Shown: positions 22,401-34,060 of the stretch, piece by piece
Layout: each line of letters begins with the position of its first letter
How positions within the stretch are numbered: position 1 is the stretch's first letter
From: Sophora flavescens
Taxonomy: Eukaryota > Streptophyta > Magnoliopsida > Fabales > Fabaceae
Assembly (NCBI GenBank): GCA_030762895.1
Contig: CM061062.1
Span: forward strand, 99,492,874-99,556,873
DNA length: 64,000 nucleotides
Direction of reading: 5' to 3'
Notes under the pieces: model-generated
Seen by the model: only the letters and a program-made list of their open reading frames with translations
What the model was told of the DNA's origin: nothing
Database searches by the model: none
Made by a program: the position numbers and the translations under genes

Positions 22401-25400
22401 TTCATGAAAATCTGGTCCCCTGTAGTCAATTATTTCATTTGGATCTTGAATATAGTTCACAGTTGGGTAAACTGGATCTCCACCCCATACTACAAGAAAG
22501 ACAAGAATTTTTTCAACTACCATTCATGATTAAATATATATAAACTCCAATGTGAGCAAAAGTATTTCAAAAGTAGTTGTCATTTAATAAAGTATCAGGA
22601 TATAATGGACGTCTGAAGGTTCCAGGAGACAAAATGTAAGAAGCTGAAGTCCGGCTAGTTAATTATTAGGATTTAGGAAATTGATTTAGAAATGAAAAAG
22701 AGCAAGAAAAACAGACATGGAAAAAACAGATTATCAATATGAGGACATTACAAGTAGATCGAAGGCAATATGATCCATTCTGACACATTTTCTCAATTAT
22801 TTTTCCTTTCCTTTTCTAAATACAGACAAAAGTGGGTCCCAATAAGAACACAATAATACTTAAACATACAGAGTAACATTGTTTCGCAGTGAAAAATTAA
22901 TAATTAAATATTGGCAGAGTAATCTTGCTTCTCAGTTAAACTATATGTCTGTGATTCATACCTAATGGACTTTCATGCGTATATAGATGCCTTAGAGATA
23001 AAAAAAACCAATTCTTGTGCCCTCATCTAACAGCTTAAACTTTTAGATCAAGTGGTTCTTTGTCAGACAATGCTAAATAAAGTTGAATAATCCTAAACTC
23101 ATAAAATATAAGATGAATAGTTAGATGATAAAAATGACTAGAAAACTAAAAAAGCTACAAACATAACAAACGAATATTAAATTTTTAAAGTCGATACTTT
23201 GCTTTATCTGATCCTCTCTCATTCGCATTGCTAAAGGATCTCTACGGATACGAATATCAGTCCCCATCATTATGCGATACTCTCGGTCTGTTTGGTGGGA
23301 AAGCATTTCAATTAGTTGAGTGTTTTCATCTTCACCAGTCTCCTCAAAATGCTTCTGAATAGCTTCGCGAGATGTGTCCCTCTTCCATGCTTTTACCCAT
23401 TCTGAATAGTATGCTATTGGACCGATCCTTTCCAGTCTCTCTTCTTCAGCCTGAAGTCTGCGAAAATCAGGAGTTATTTTCACAGGTTCATGGCAAAAAA
23501 CTATGGTCTATGGGAAGCTTTTTTAGTCAGCATTCCCAATTCTGCAAAGCAAATATTACAAAAGATAAGAATAAGCAGGGATCTCTCGTGTGTTTATTTA
23601 TGTGCAAGTGATATTGAATATTGAAATTAATTTTGATATATGCATTATATGACAGAAATTAAATCTAACTTCATACACTGATATCTTACACTGCGCTTAA
23701 GAACTCTAAAAGACCTAACACCGTCATAGTAGGTAGGTTTTCTTAATACCTCCCTACATCTGAGATCGTCTTTCTTTACATTGTTTTCCCTGAAAAAAGA
23801 TACACCTAACTAAGAGTGTCTTTTTTTATTTTCCTTTTGAAAAAATGCATCCAAAATTGTCTTGAGTCCACAAGCCAGGAGAATGGTTCCTATCCCAAGC
23901 TCTTGAGCATGGAAACTGTCACTGACCAAACAATTGGGGTTCACCCTCTGGGAATATGTTTTCTTTGACAACACTCATACACCTGGCAAGCCCATTACAA
24001 CGAGGAAGAACAATTCAACTTTCCACTTGTTCATTAAAAAGAGCATATTGACTTATGCCAAAATAAAAAAAATCAGTTTACCATAAAAAACATTAAATGG
24101 AGAAGCTTAAATAAACTTGGAGCAAGACAAGTTTAGTCTGTGGAGTGAAAACTTTATCAGGGTATTCCCCTTGCTCCGTGATGTGAATTATGTCAAGTAG
24201 TCTTCTTAGAATATGAAGGAAATTATGATGCATCAACTTAGTCCTTTTAGAATTTTCTCATTCTTCAAGCAAGTGATGTTAAACCTTGGTGAACTACAAA
24301 ACACACCTTCATTTCTTGGCTTATCAGGACTATGTTGTGACTTGTGAGCATAATAGTCAGCAATACCTTTCTTCTTTATAAAGATGGCGTCTTGCTCGGT
24401 AAAGAGAAGTTTCTGTCAATGTTGGTTCTTTACCATAAAGCTTTATTTGCCCAGTTTCTGCCATGGCTTTCAGGAAAACCTGAAAACATGATAGAGAAGT
24501 TCAGATCAAGAAATTATAAAACTTCATTATCAACGAGAGAATTTATGAATTCAACATATCTGACAGGCTTTTAGACCTCTTGTCTGATGAACATGATTGT
24601 GGAGGATCTAACAAGTAATAGTATTTAATATGGGGATTGGGAGCATCTGAGTATTTTGCTACAAGAAAATGATATTACAGGCAAGGTCCTAAAGTCTCTT
24701 CAGTTGTTAACAGAATGCTATAAAAAAACAATATGAACTGCCAGTAGCTAGAGGCACTAATTCATAGATATAAATCACAATCATAAAACACAAAACCAAC
24801 GAATGCACACAAACCATAATTAGAATCTCAAAAACCTTTTTTCATAACCATTTTTATGCAAACTAACCGTTTCAACGTCTGGTCTCCTCCTTTGCCACCT
24901 GGACCATTGTTCTTTTTCTGGCTTTCTCCAATTCCACCAGAGTTCTTCATCTGTGAGTGTGCCCTCTATTGGCTTTTTAACTTTTGGATCAATGAATGGA
25001 TGAGGAAGCCCAAGTTTCTTGTCGAGATCGTATCCAGTCTCTTCTTCTTCCTCAGGTTCAGACTGATAAACAACATAGTCAGACGAGACATCTTGCGAAT
25101 CTTCAGCAGACTCAACAGAAGCCTCAGTCGATTCTACAATGACCTCAGAGGAAGAACCAACAGATGTTTTGTACTTCTTCCTCCTACTTCCGGGCTTGCT
25201 GCCATAAGATGGGGAGCTTGATGATTCACCAGCTGGTGCAGGTGCTCTTGCAGCCCTCACTTGACTTGCAGTTCCTTCAGGCCAATACTCTTGGCCAGGA
25301 ATACTTGCTCGAGCACCGGAGGCCGGTTCAAGCTGGCCAGAGGTGGAGTCCATGTAACTATAATAGGGTGGACGTTCAACAGATACATGCTCAATATATT

Positions 25401-25888
25401 CATCATCTTTCTTTTCACACTTGATGCAAGTGTGTGAAGGAAACCTCTCTCTTGAATTGCTGAAACCAACTCTAACTTGCAAAACCCCAGATGGAAATGT
25501 ACCCACCAGGTATGATGATGTCTATGGGGTTTCATACAATTGTATACTATGAATTAGCTCAATGTTACATTACATAAAACAATAGCACAGAAAGTAGATA
25601 AGTTACATTAAACGGAAATAGAAGAAAAATATGTAATTTGACAGTTAACTCATTTCAAAAAATTTAGTCAAAAATGTTTTATTTTCCTGGGAAAAAAATA
25701 AGCTAAAGTAAAGTACATATAAGAAAAGTGAAGCAATCTAGAAGGTAAAAATTTGAACTTTTAACACCCCTTTTAAGAGAAAGAGGAAAAAAACAAGCGA
25801 AGAAGTAAAAAATGCAGAGGTTAGAGATGAATGAAAGGAAGGAAACCTGGAAGTGATTGAAGGACAAGTTGGCGCGAAAAGAAGCCAT
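19445..25888 (-). CDS. HMR: pTAC12/HEMERA (PAP5), last exon frameshifted
   Basis: Plant-specific subunit associated with the plastid-encoded RNA polymerase (PAP5/pTAC12) and also a nuclear phytochrome-signalling activator. Nine exons, read on the minus strand: 25888-25847, 25521-24868, 24479-24367, 23457-23198, 22489-22368, 21661-21593, 20084-20031, 19885-19772 and 19542-19445. All introns are GT-AG and phases agree through exon 8. The product is about 508 residues (Arabidopsis about 527). Visible landmarks: a short transit-type N-terminus (MASFRANLS), 'YYSYMDSTSGQLEPASGARA', an acidic linker, 'WWNWRKPEKEQWSRWQRRRP', 'YYSEWVKAWKRDTSREA', 'GTDIRIRRDPLAMRMREDQ', 'GPDFHEPTPNMLAYL', an acidic DEE/GEE tract, 'RNWSVLKSTPELRKSK', and a C-terminal acidic 'SENLTDFLLDFEEE'. 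Odd: a five-A run (19,530-19,534) makes the last exon one base short. As written, the frame ends at TAG 19,495-19,497, losing the C-terminal acidic segment that in the family carries transactivation. The in-register stop would be TGA 19,445-19,447. Confidence 0.93.
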
Positions 25889-26117
25889 AAGCTTAAGGTG
25901 TCACCAAAAACGGTGTCGCCTGATACAAAAAGGGGCTTTTGAGGAAGTGGGGATGGCACCAGTACAGCAGCTTGGAAGTGCAAAATCCAAAGGTGAGCGT
26001 CGTATGTGGTGGTTACGGTGCAAAGTAAAATTGGAAAAGCAGAGAGAGAGAGAGAGAAAGAGAGAGACTTTGAGTTTGAAGGGAAATCAGAAGCGAGAAA
26101 AGAGGATGAATTGAAGG

Positions 26118-26345
26118 GAAATTACTCGAAGGAAGTTCCGGCGCTGGAGACACTCATCTGTACCTGCCACAGCGCCACAGCGGCGGAGCGCGAGGAGGGT
26201 CTCTGAGTCAGGACGAACGGCGGCACGCAAGGACGCTCTCTAAGTCACGGCGAGCGGCGAATGGTGTTGGCAGCGGTGAAGGCCTCTGGCGCGCGAGGAA
26301 AACAGAGGAAGAAGGGTTGGGACAGTGTGTGGTTGAAGAAGAAAA
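26118..26345 (-). promoter_or_regulatory. GC-rich leader/promoter-proximal region of HMR, with possible uORF
   Basis: Upstream of the HMR ATG the minus strand shows a CT-rich tract (about 26,040-26,070) and then a CpG-rich island (about 26,125-26,330) unlike its AT-rich surroundings. An 11-codon open frame (ATG at 26,157, stop at 26,122-26,124) could be an upstream ORF if this part is transcribed. The transcription start is not visible. Alternatively the island is a relic of another exon. Confidence 0.35.
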
Positions 26346-26467
26346 AACCCAATAGCTCTTGGTCAGTCACAGATAGGGACATAAGGTGTTCTGATAAGGA
26401 AGGATGTGAAATTAGGGTGTAGCAACTAGTAAATATATATAAATAAAGGATATTATAGTAATTTAAG

Positions 26468-27998
26468 TAAGGGTGGCAAATGGATGGATCGGATAAATTT
26501 TTATTCGGATCTTAATGGATGGATTAAAAATAATCCATTAATCCATTATAATCCATTAAAAATTCATTAAAAAAAATCCAATTCATCTATGATCCATTAA
26601 ATAAAATCCATCTGATCCATCCATTAACAACTTTTCATGGATGGATATTCAATCCATCCACTAAAATTTATTTTAAAAAATTAAATAATTTTATATCTCT
26701 TTTATCCATCCATAAAATATTTTTAAAAATAAAATAATTTGTAAAAAAAAATAAAATATTATCTCTATCTCACCCTCTCTCCTCGTTCTTCCTCTCTCTA
26801 CCCTTTCTCTCTCCCTTTTTTTCCTACTCTCTCTATCTTTATTCTCTCTACTCTATCTCACTCACAGTCATCAATCAAACAAACAGGAATCCAATATTAA
26901 CCATTAAAATTTCGATCTCCAATAATGAATATGAATCACAATAAATTTAATTACATGGTTTGAGTCATATGCTCAAAATAGAAGAGAGAAGGTACAGAAG
27001 AGAAAGGAAAATTGAGATCTTTTGAGAAGCTTCTCATAACATCAAACACACGTGGAACCCAATACAGTGTATTGAATTGAGATTACTAAAAGACTATTTA
27101 TGGATAAATAAGTCCAATGGATTTTAAAAATCTATTTAAAAATGTAATAACATAAGATTTTTTTTACAATCAAGATTTAATACGTTTGGATTTTAAAAGA
27201 TTTATAAGGACAGGTGATTCAAGCTCGTGAAATCATTCAGTCTTTTGAACATGACCAACATATTCCTACAACCAATAAGCAACGCACACAATTAGTGTTT
27301 TCATCATATCGGCATTTTATCAAACACATAAGGGGCATACTGCACTTTCACGGAAGCAGCAATGGGTGGGAGCATGAAACGACATTGACCATTTTGTATC
27401 ACGGTCATTTTTCTATTATTATATTGGGGTTATTGATTATATGCATCTACAGAGGTTGTTTTGCCACAACGTTCTATGACATTGTTTTACGAAACTTGTT
27501 ATGTGCTTTCAATTAGTTAATACTTTTTTTTAAAATTTTCTTAGCAAAAAAAAAGACAACGAAAAAATAAAACGTACGTGATAACATGGACTACTATCGG
27601 TGCTTGAGAACAATTAATTAGTTAATACTTAATATAACAAAAAAAAAAGAAAAAAAGCAGATATATAAAATAAAAAATAGTGAAGAAAAAATAATAGGGA
27701 ACGGAAGAGAAAATTAGATGAAGTGTTTTTTTTTTTGTTACAAATGGAGATTTTTTTTATTTGGTGAAAAATAATATGAAAAAAATAAATTGATTTTGGA
27801 ATGGATAAAAGTTTATCCGTTACATTTTCTATTGTTGGTCCAATGGATTTTAAAAAATATTGGATGGATCATAAACCATCCACTAAAAAAATAATTCAAT
27901 CCATCCAATCCATTTATATTGTTTTTTTATAAATGGATGAATTGGATGGATTTTCTCATGGATGGATGGTGGACAAATGGATCATTTTGCCACCCCTA
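26468..27998. mobile_element. hAT-type element, 1,531 bp, perfect TSD
   Basis: Termini TAAGGGTGGCAAA and (inverse) TTTGCCACCCCTA differ at one position. They are flanked by an exact 8-bp duplication, AATTTAAG (26,460-26,467 and 27,999-28,006), the size typical of hAT elements. Both subterminal regions carry dense GGATGGAT/ATCCATCC repeats in both orientations (26,483-26,660 and 27,840-27,985), plausible transposase-binding arrays. The interior of about 1.1 kb has a CT-rich stretch and a 100-codon plus-strand ORF (27,214-27,516) without similarity to hAT transposase. It is therefore non-autonomous. The clean duplication suggests a relatively recent insertion. Confidence 0.9.
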
Positions 27999-28006
27999 AA
28001 TTTAAG

Positions 28007-28184
28007 TAACGGGTGCGGGTACCAGCGGGCATGGATACCGTGATATCCGCCCCCGCCCCGTTAATAAACAAGTATTGAAATTATCCGTTTATTTTACCTG
28101 CGGGCACCCGTTTAAATATCCGTTCTGTATCCGTTGCAGATTTTATCCGCGGGTATTCGCGGGCACGGGTAAAATTCACATCGG
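28007..28184. mobile_element. hAT relic (GCGGG-rich family), left end truncated
   Basis: A GC-rich 178-bp piece with repeated CGGGTA/TACCCG and GCGGGCA motifs. It shares 'GCGGGCATGGATAC' and 'CCCCGTTA' with the fragment at 59,221-59,386. The right end, ATTCACATCGGTA, looks like a mutated form of the terminus TTGACATCCCTA seen (inverted) in the other copy. The first bases expected at the left end are absent; it directly follows the right duplication of the hAT element at 26,468-27,998. Confidence 0.65.
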
Positions 28185-28561
28185 TACTTGAGGGTATACC
28201 ATAGAAAGGGGTTTAGGAAGCCTAAAGCCTTGAGAGACATTAACTGTAATATAGCTAGTTACAAATTACAGTAGTTGTAATAGCCATAGGAAGCTGCTGA
28301 GTCAGCAGTTAGTTGGAAGGCAGTTACTTGCCTTGCCTATAAATAAGGCTTCTGTAACTGAGATAGACACCTTTGGATCATTGTGTAAGTTCGACTGAGA
28401 ATTACTCAGTGTGAAGGGGAGAGTGCCCCTTGTGTAGTGTCGTAGCCCATTCATTCTTTCAGTAATATTCAGAGGTGAATTCACCCCAGTTTTCTATCTT
28501 TCTCTCCTATTTTCTCCTAGTTTCTCTGCTATTGTTCTTGAATCCCTGAGGACTCCTATCA
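28185..28561 (+). mobile_element. Gypsy-type tail and LTR remnant
   Basis: Starts CTTGAGGGTATACC and contains a promoter-like CCTATAAATAAGG (28,335-28,347). A likely LTR runs from TGAGAGACAT (28,231) or TGTAATATAG (28,244) to CTCCTATCA (28,561). A PBS-like TATCAGAAG overlaps the right end. The octamer CTTGAGGG is identical to the one at the end of the chromodomain region of the element at 59,390-64,000, which suggests that this is the 3' end of the same family. LTR limits are uncertain; no flanking duplication is seen. Confidence 0.5.
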
Positions 28562-28993
28562 GAAGTCAAGACTGCCACAAACAAAAAGGGGTGGCAACAG
28601 GAGTTTCAAGCCCTGACAGGATCCACCATTGTATGTACCAGGCCAAGGAATGAATAATCTAAAACTTTGACTACAATACAGCCATCTCACAACCAAGGTG
28701 ATTGGAGAAAGCACAGAGCAGAATGCGGAGAACATGCTGTTAAACTGTAACACAAAGAACTGGTAGTCAAATCACTCCTGCCAGACACGGACTAATTTAA
28801 GAAATGTGAAGGTGTATGTAGTACTAAATTTTTCTTTTTCTTTCTTTTTTTTTAATTTTTTTTTCTGACACGGTATTCTACAAACAATTTGATTGTCAAG
28901 TTACAACCATAATTGAATAGAAAAAGTAGAATGTGTAGCAGTAGAGAACAAATTATCTCCACTTACTTGAGCTATGAAGATCGGTGAACCCCC
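28562..28993 (-). other. Probable 3' UTR and downstream of NPH3-family gene
   Basis: Non-coding segment between the stop of the NPH3-like gene and the gypsy remnant. It includes a T/C-rich tract at 28,828-28,866. The polyadenylation site cannot be fixed from sequence alone. Confidence 0.4.
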
Positions 28994-31900
28994 TCAACTA
29001 CTACTTTCATGGTTTGGTTTTCTATTCATAGTGGACGATGCTGTATTTGTATCACAGCCATTTGATTCTTTTGGATTGCAACACTCTGACTTTTTTGTAA
29101 AGCCAAACATTTTTGGGAAAATGCTCCAACTTCTCTTTGTCTTTGTCAGCTTCTGCAGCTCATTTCTAATGCTTGAGCATTCCTTCTCCAGCTCTAAAAG
29201 ACGTTCCCTCATGTTTTCACTTCCCTCTGCAGAGTCCATTTGATGAGTAGCATCACTCTTGGGGAGGCCAAGATTTCCACTGGGGTTCTGTGAGTTCCCA
29301 AGATTTTCAGAAACAAAGAACCAGCCAGATATTGATGTACGGAGTCGAAGCTGTTCAAAAACAGGACTTGAACAATTACTCGGAGGGGTAATCTTTCATT
29401 TTGTGCTGCATGAGTGCTTGCTTCCAAGGAGAGCTTTTGGCAGTTCATCAGTCTGCATAGTTGCTCCCGCTCAGAATCTGTCAGCCACGGATGTGCCTGC
29501 AGTTGTCATAGATGTTTTACATCAAATTAGAAACAGCACAAAAGAAAATTGTCGAAATAGTACTTGATTGTGAGGTATTAACTAACTCGAGTACTGTCTT
29601 TATGACAGACAGTTTCATGCTCCAAATAGACTTGTTAGGCATTCATTTTCGTTGTCTTGAGTTTAATTTTATCTTCTTTCTTAGTCTAGCTATGGATAAG
29701 CCCGCAAGTTTCAAACAACATCAGTACTAAATCAGTCTGCATTAAAATCTTCACAAATTTCGTTATGTGTTTTGATAAATTTTTAACTATTTGTCAAAAC
29801 ATGACAGTAAACTGGAAGCAAACACAAGGATGTATATAGAAACAAATTTCTTGGGCAAGCTAGGCTATCCAAAATGATCTAACCTTAAGATATACATCTA
29901 TTGCATGATATATACCATCATCAAGTGGCCTAGCATAATCTGGAATTGAAACCGCAAGTGCCTGAAACTTAGGCAAGTTCAAATTAGTATCTGAAGCCAC
30001 CTCGGCAAGATATCCATCTACCAAATTTGCCACCATTGTCATAGGTGTTAATGTATCAGCCCCAGCTATGAATGCGCCCTCTTCAATAATGGATGGGGAA
30101 GCTGATACAGATGCAAGCTGGTATATAGACATAAAATGATCAAGAATCCTTTGAACGCAGTCTATATCATAGAGGGTCTCGGTTGAGTATCCCATATTTG
30201 GAATGAGAAGATCCACAAGCACAGCCTGGTCTAGTTGAGCTCCTACCCTTTTCTCCAAATTTTCTCTGCATGATGGACTTGCATGTAATATCATGGCTGT
30301 GCGGAGCAGCCTAAGCAGAAACTTTGAGGATGTCAACCCACTCTTATTAGGAATCAACTCCACAATTTCTTCCAGTAGAGCCCTTTGATCTGCTTCACAA
30401 GTTGTGAGAATGGTTGCATGATTTCTATCAGTGAAGCTTGATTGCCTATTCATCAAGGGAAGAAACCTCCTAAGATAGTATATGAGAGATGCCGCAACAC
30501 TCTCAGATTTCATACCTTTTGATTCAATGGATAAAATAAGCCGCTTATATAGAGGTAGGCTTAACAAAGACACATCATAATACCACCAATCATCACCTTG
30601 AGATGATGGTTTAGTCTCAGAAGAAATCCCATTCCAGGATGCATGGTCTACTTGGTTATGCATGCAATCACGTCCAGCCACAGGCCAATTGAATAAATCT
30701 GGATCCGAACAAACCTTCATGGCCAAGGAATCAATGCATCTTGAAACTATATGTAGGTCTTCTGCAAAGGCTTGGACTTCCTCACATGTTTCAAGGGCTT
30801 TTATGGAGTCTGACCAATTACTGAAAACATCATTGAGAAAAGCTTCTGTCTGTGCAATAAGATTCCCTTCGCCATAGTTTTCAGTCATTTGCAAGTACTC
30901 TGCTGCACATCTGAGGCTGATTACATTTAATGCTGTGACTTCTATTTTTATACCATAGCAAAACTTGGTTATAAGCTCAAATGTTTTAGCTCCACCAGGA
31001 ATATCATGCAGCTGCAAAACACAACTTGATCCATCCTCGTTTGAGAACTCTGCAATGAGTTTCTTCAGTAGCCCACTTCTAGAAAGCATTGGAAACTGCA
31101 TCAAAATCACAAATGTAGAAACAAACTAAGGACCAGCATGAATACTTAGTTGAATTTAGTACTTAACAGATGATGATACCCAAATGGCCAAATTTGGAGA
31201 GGGATGATGCAACAACAGAGACCAACAGAAGACATAGAAGGTAAACAGTGGAAAGAAAAATAATTCAAAAACAGAATGCATGCATGCAATCATTGGCAAT
31301 TAACATTAAATATAAACAAGTACCTTGTGAAGGAAAAAAGAAATTTCGCCTACTTCAATGGTAACATCACTTGGAAGACCTGTTGTACAAACCCTGAAAT
31401 TGAAACAAAATTAATCATATCATAGAAGGACAAGCTTGTGCATGGAATAGAAATCCTAGAAGCTGAGTCTACTACACACACACACACACACACACACACA
31501 CCAGATAATTTGTTGAATGCTTGTTCTGTATTTTACAACTACGGAAGTAGTTAGTAAGACCAGTTACAGAAAAACCATACAACATACTAGAGAATAAGAC
31601 TTATATGTTTCCCTGATTATAACGAACCCTTGGCTTAGGAGACTTTTAACCTTGAACTGATTTTATAATGAGTTTGGGGGTCAAGAACAGGTTATGGATA
31701 TCTGATCCTGCGTTTGCACCCTCAGTATGAAACAAGTGCCACTCTACTTGAGCCCCAATGAACATGTTATAAAGAGCAAAACCAGTGGCAATTCAAAAAT
31801 GGCTGAGCTGACAATAGACAACCAGCAATTGACATTATCCTCAGCTTCATTTGAAATTTGAAAATATTGTATGTTTCCTCTTCACCCCAAAAGCTCAAAG

Positions 31901-32181
31901 CATGACATGCACCATTTTCAATTTCTTCTTGGCATGAACTTGTATGCCGGTGCTACTGCCTCAATGATTAAGAGAACTGACTAGTATATGGAACACTATA
32001 GGTTGTTATTTGTGGAGGGACAATCACATACTGTGATCCCAAATTGAGGATGATTCAAATATCCCAAAAAGACAATGACACAAGCTTCCATTTTGATATA
32101 GGGACACTAAGAAATAAAAAGAAGGGTAATTTCATAGGGTCCATTTTTGTTGATGATGAACGCAGCCCATTACAGGTTTGA

Positions 32182-32226
<45 letters not shown>

Positions 32227-32298
32227 AATGAATGCTCACCAGGCTTGACCTTCACGACGAAATGCTTCAGACTTTGATCCGAGCGTCATGAATGCCAT
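28994..32298 (-). CDS. NPH3/RPT2-family BTB protein, last exon frameshifted
   Basis: Plant-specific NPH3 family. Members are BTB adaptors for CUL3 ubiquitin ligases and several act at the plasma membrane in blue-light or auxin-transport signalling. Which paralogue this is cannot be said. Four exons on the minus strand: 32298-32240, 31393-31324, 31095-29884 and 29496-28994, with GT-AG introns and matching phases. About 614 residues. Starts MAFMTLGSKSEAFRREGQAW. A BTB region (residues about 25-130) has 'TTGLPSDVTIEVGEISFFLH' and 'DIPGGAKTFELITKFCYG'. The NPH3 domain follows: 'DWWYYDVSLLSLPLYKRLI', 'ASPSCRENLEKRVGAQLDQA', 'LYDIDCVQRILDHF', 'LVDGYLAEVASDTNLNLPKF', 'IPDYARPLDDGIYHAIDVYL', 'QKLSLEASTHAAQNERLPLR'. 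A C-terminal coiled coil contains 'LLELEKECSSIRNELQKL'. Odd: inside the family motif VLFFEQLRLR a run of five T (plus-strand A run 29,357-29,361) is one base short. The frame as written breaks there, although the downstream register is fully coding to TGA 28,994-28,996. Confidence 0.93.
31474..31501. repeat. (AC)n microsatellite in intron 1
   Basis: About 28 bases of AC repeats within intron 1 (32,239-31,394) of the NPH3-family gene. Confidence 0.95.
32182..32226. repeat. Compound (TA)n(GA)n microsatellite in intron 1
   Basis: About 20 bases of TA repeats followed by about 24 of GA repeats, just downstream (minus strand) of the exon 1 donor of the NPH3-family gene. Confidence 0.95.
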
Positions 32299-33648
32299 TT
32301 TATATGTATATTGAGATGCAAATGGAGGTTTTGTTATTGTTGTTCAGATTGAGAAAACATGGGAAACAGTGGCATATGTGATGAGATCATGCTCCATACA
32401 TACACATACACAAGTAGCTAGCGTAGCGAGTCTAAAGCCTCCTAGTAACAGAAGGAGCGACAAAAACGGTTCACGTTGCTATCTGCAGACTCCGCTTATG
32501 TGGTGCTATATATCTCTCTCTCTTTCTCTTTCCACCGATAAATACTTAGCATGCAGATTTTTATTTTTTATTTTTTAACTTTTGGGTACTTTTGCTGTTT
32601 TGCATGCAGACTTTTCATTTGTCAACATGCATGACCTTGGCTTTTGGCTACCGAAAATGGCAGGAATTTTTTTTTTTTTTGAGGTGCGTAGGCTGTTAAA
32701 CATACAAGCTATTGAATTAAATTTTAAGGGTTAACGTAGAATGCACTTTTCTTTACATTCATAGAGATTTTAACATGTATGATTTTATTTTAATAATTAA
32801 GATAAAAAAATAATAATGATTTTAATTTATTAAGATATTATTGGATATCAATTTAAAAATCATTTATACTAACACCATATATAAATTAAACTCAAATTTT
32901 AAATCAAATCTCAAGGATTATTATCTTTAAATTTCCCTTTCCAATGTTGTGGTTTTCAAAATACAAAAAGCGTTTTTGTAAGTGTTGAAGAAATTTCTCC
33001 GTCTACTTCAAATGGTACACAATTTTTTTTTCTTTTTCAACAAAAAAAAAAATTCGTATAACTTTTGAAATAGACAAACAAATTCTATTAAGAAAAACAG
33101 AAATGCTAAATATTACGAGACCAATTTAGTCCCATACTTATGTCTCCTTTTCTCTCTCGAGTTATGATTTTAGCTTTCCATTTATTGTCTAGCGATCTAA
33201 CAGTTGATTGGTCCAAAACCATTTCGTTGAAATTCGTTTAAGATCACTTCGTACCAAATAGCATTATTGGAAGAAAAATTATTAACAGTATATCAAATTT
33301 AATCTTTTTTATTTATGTCAACATGGGTTGTCATATCTGGTTAAACCTTTTGCTCACACTAACTTTGACTTATGTTCCATTCCTAAATCTCTCCTGTTGA
33401 TAGGTAATATGTAAATTACACAATAAATCCTCCTGAAGTTGGTGGTATTCCCCATTGCAAAAGGACGTGCCTTCCCCATTCTAAACTTTTGATCATCATT
33501 TTTTTTAATCTTTTTATATCTAATTTAATCAAATATATTAATCTCTTGAATTAAAACGAAGTTATAATTTTTCTAAATTTTCAACTTTCATTATAAGGAT
33601 TGGAAATTTTAAGGATTTCTAACTTGTTTATTCTATGTTATTGAACCT
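32299..33648. other. NPH3-gene upstream region and intergenic DNA
   Basis: The first few hundred bases should hold the promoter and 5' leader of the minus-strand NPH3-family gene. A CT-rich stretch lies at 32,512-32,535. No clear TATA box can be assigned. The rest is AT-rich with no gene or repeat recognised. Confidence 0.5.
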
Positions 33649-34060
33649 AGGATGTTTTGTTTTAATTTTCCAATATGATCATGGACTTGAGCTCCGTAAT
33701 ACATTTGGATGCTAAGTCTAAGAGATTGGAAAGTTTAAAAACTTCTAGCCTATTTATCCTATGATGGACGAACCTATGATGGTTGTGAATCTAGGATGTT
33801 TTGTTTTTATTTTTCAATATGATCATGGACTTGAGCTCCTTAATACATTTGGATGCTAAGTCCATGAGATTGGAAAGTTTAAAGATTTCTAGCCAATTTA
33901 TCCTATGATGGCCGAACCTATGATGGTTGTGAACCTAGGATGTTTTGTTTTCATTTTTCAATATGATCATGGACTTGAGCTCCTTAATACATTTGGATGC
34001 TAAGTCTAAGAGATTGAAAAGTTTAAAGATTTCTAGTCTATTTTGTAATACAAGACCGAA
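33649..34060. repeat. 144-bp tandem repeat, about 2.8 copies
   Basis: Units beginning AGGATGTTTTGTTTT start at 33,649, 33,793 and 33,937, a regular 144-bp period. They share 'TTCAATATGATCATGGACTT' and 'ATACATTTGGATGCTAAGTC' blocks. The third unit is incomplete. 144 is divisible by three, but all units contain stops, so they are not coding. The array is followed by a CACTA insertion 48 bp away. Confidence 0.9.

Noticed and set aside
24856..25221. 121-codon plus-strand ORF
   Set aside because: It is the antisense shadow of HEMERA exon 2.
30662..30877. 71-codon plus-strand ORF
   Set aside because: Antisense shadow of NPH3-family exon 3.
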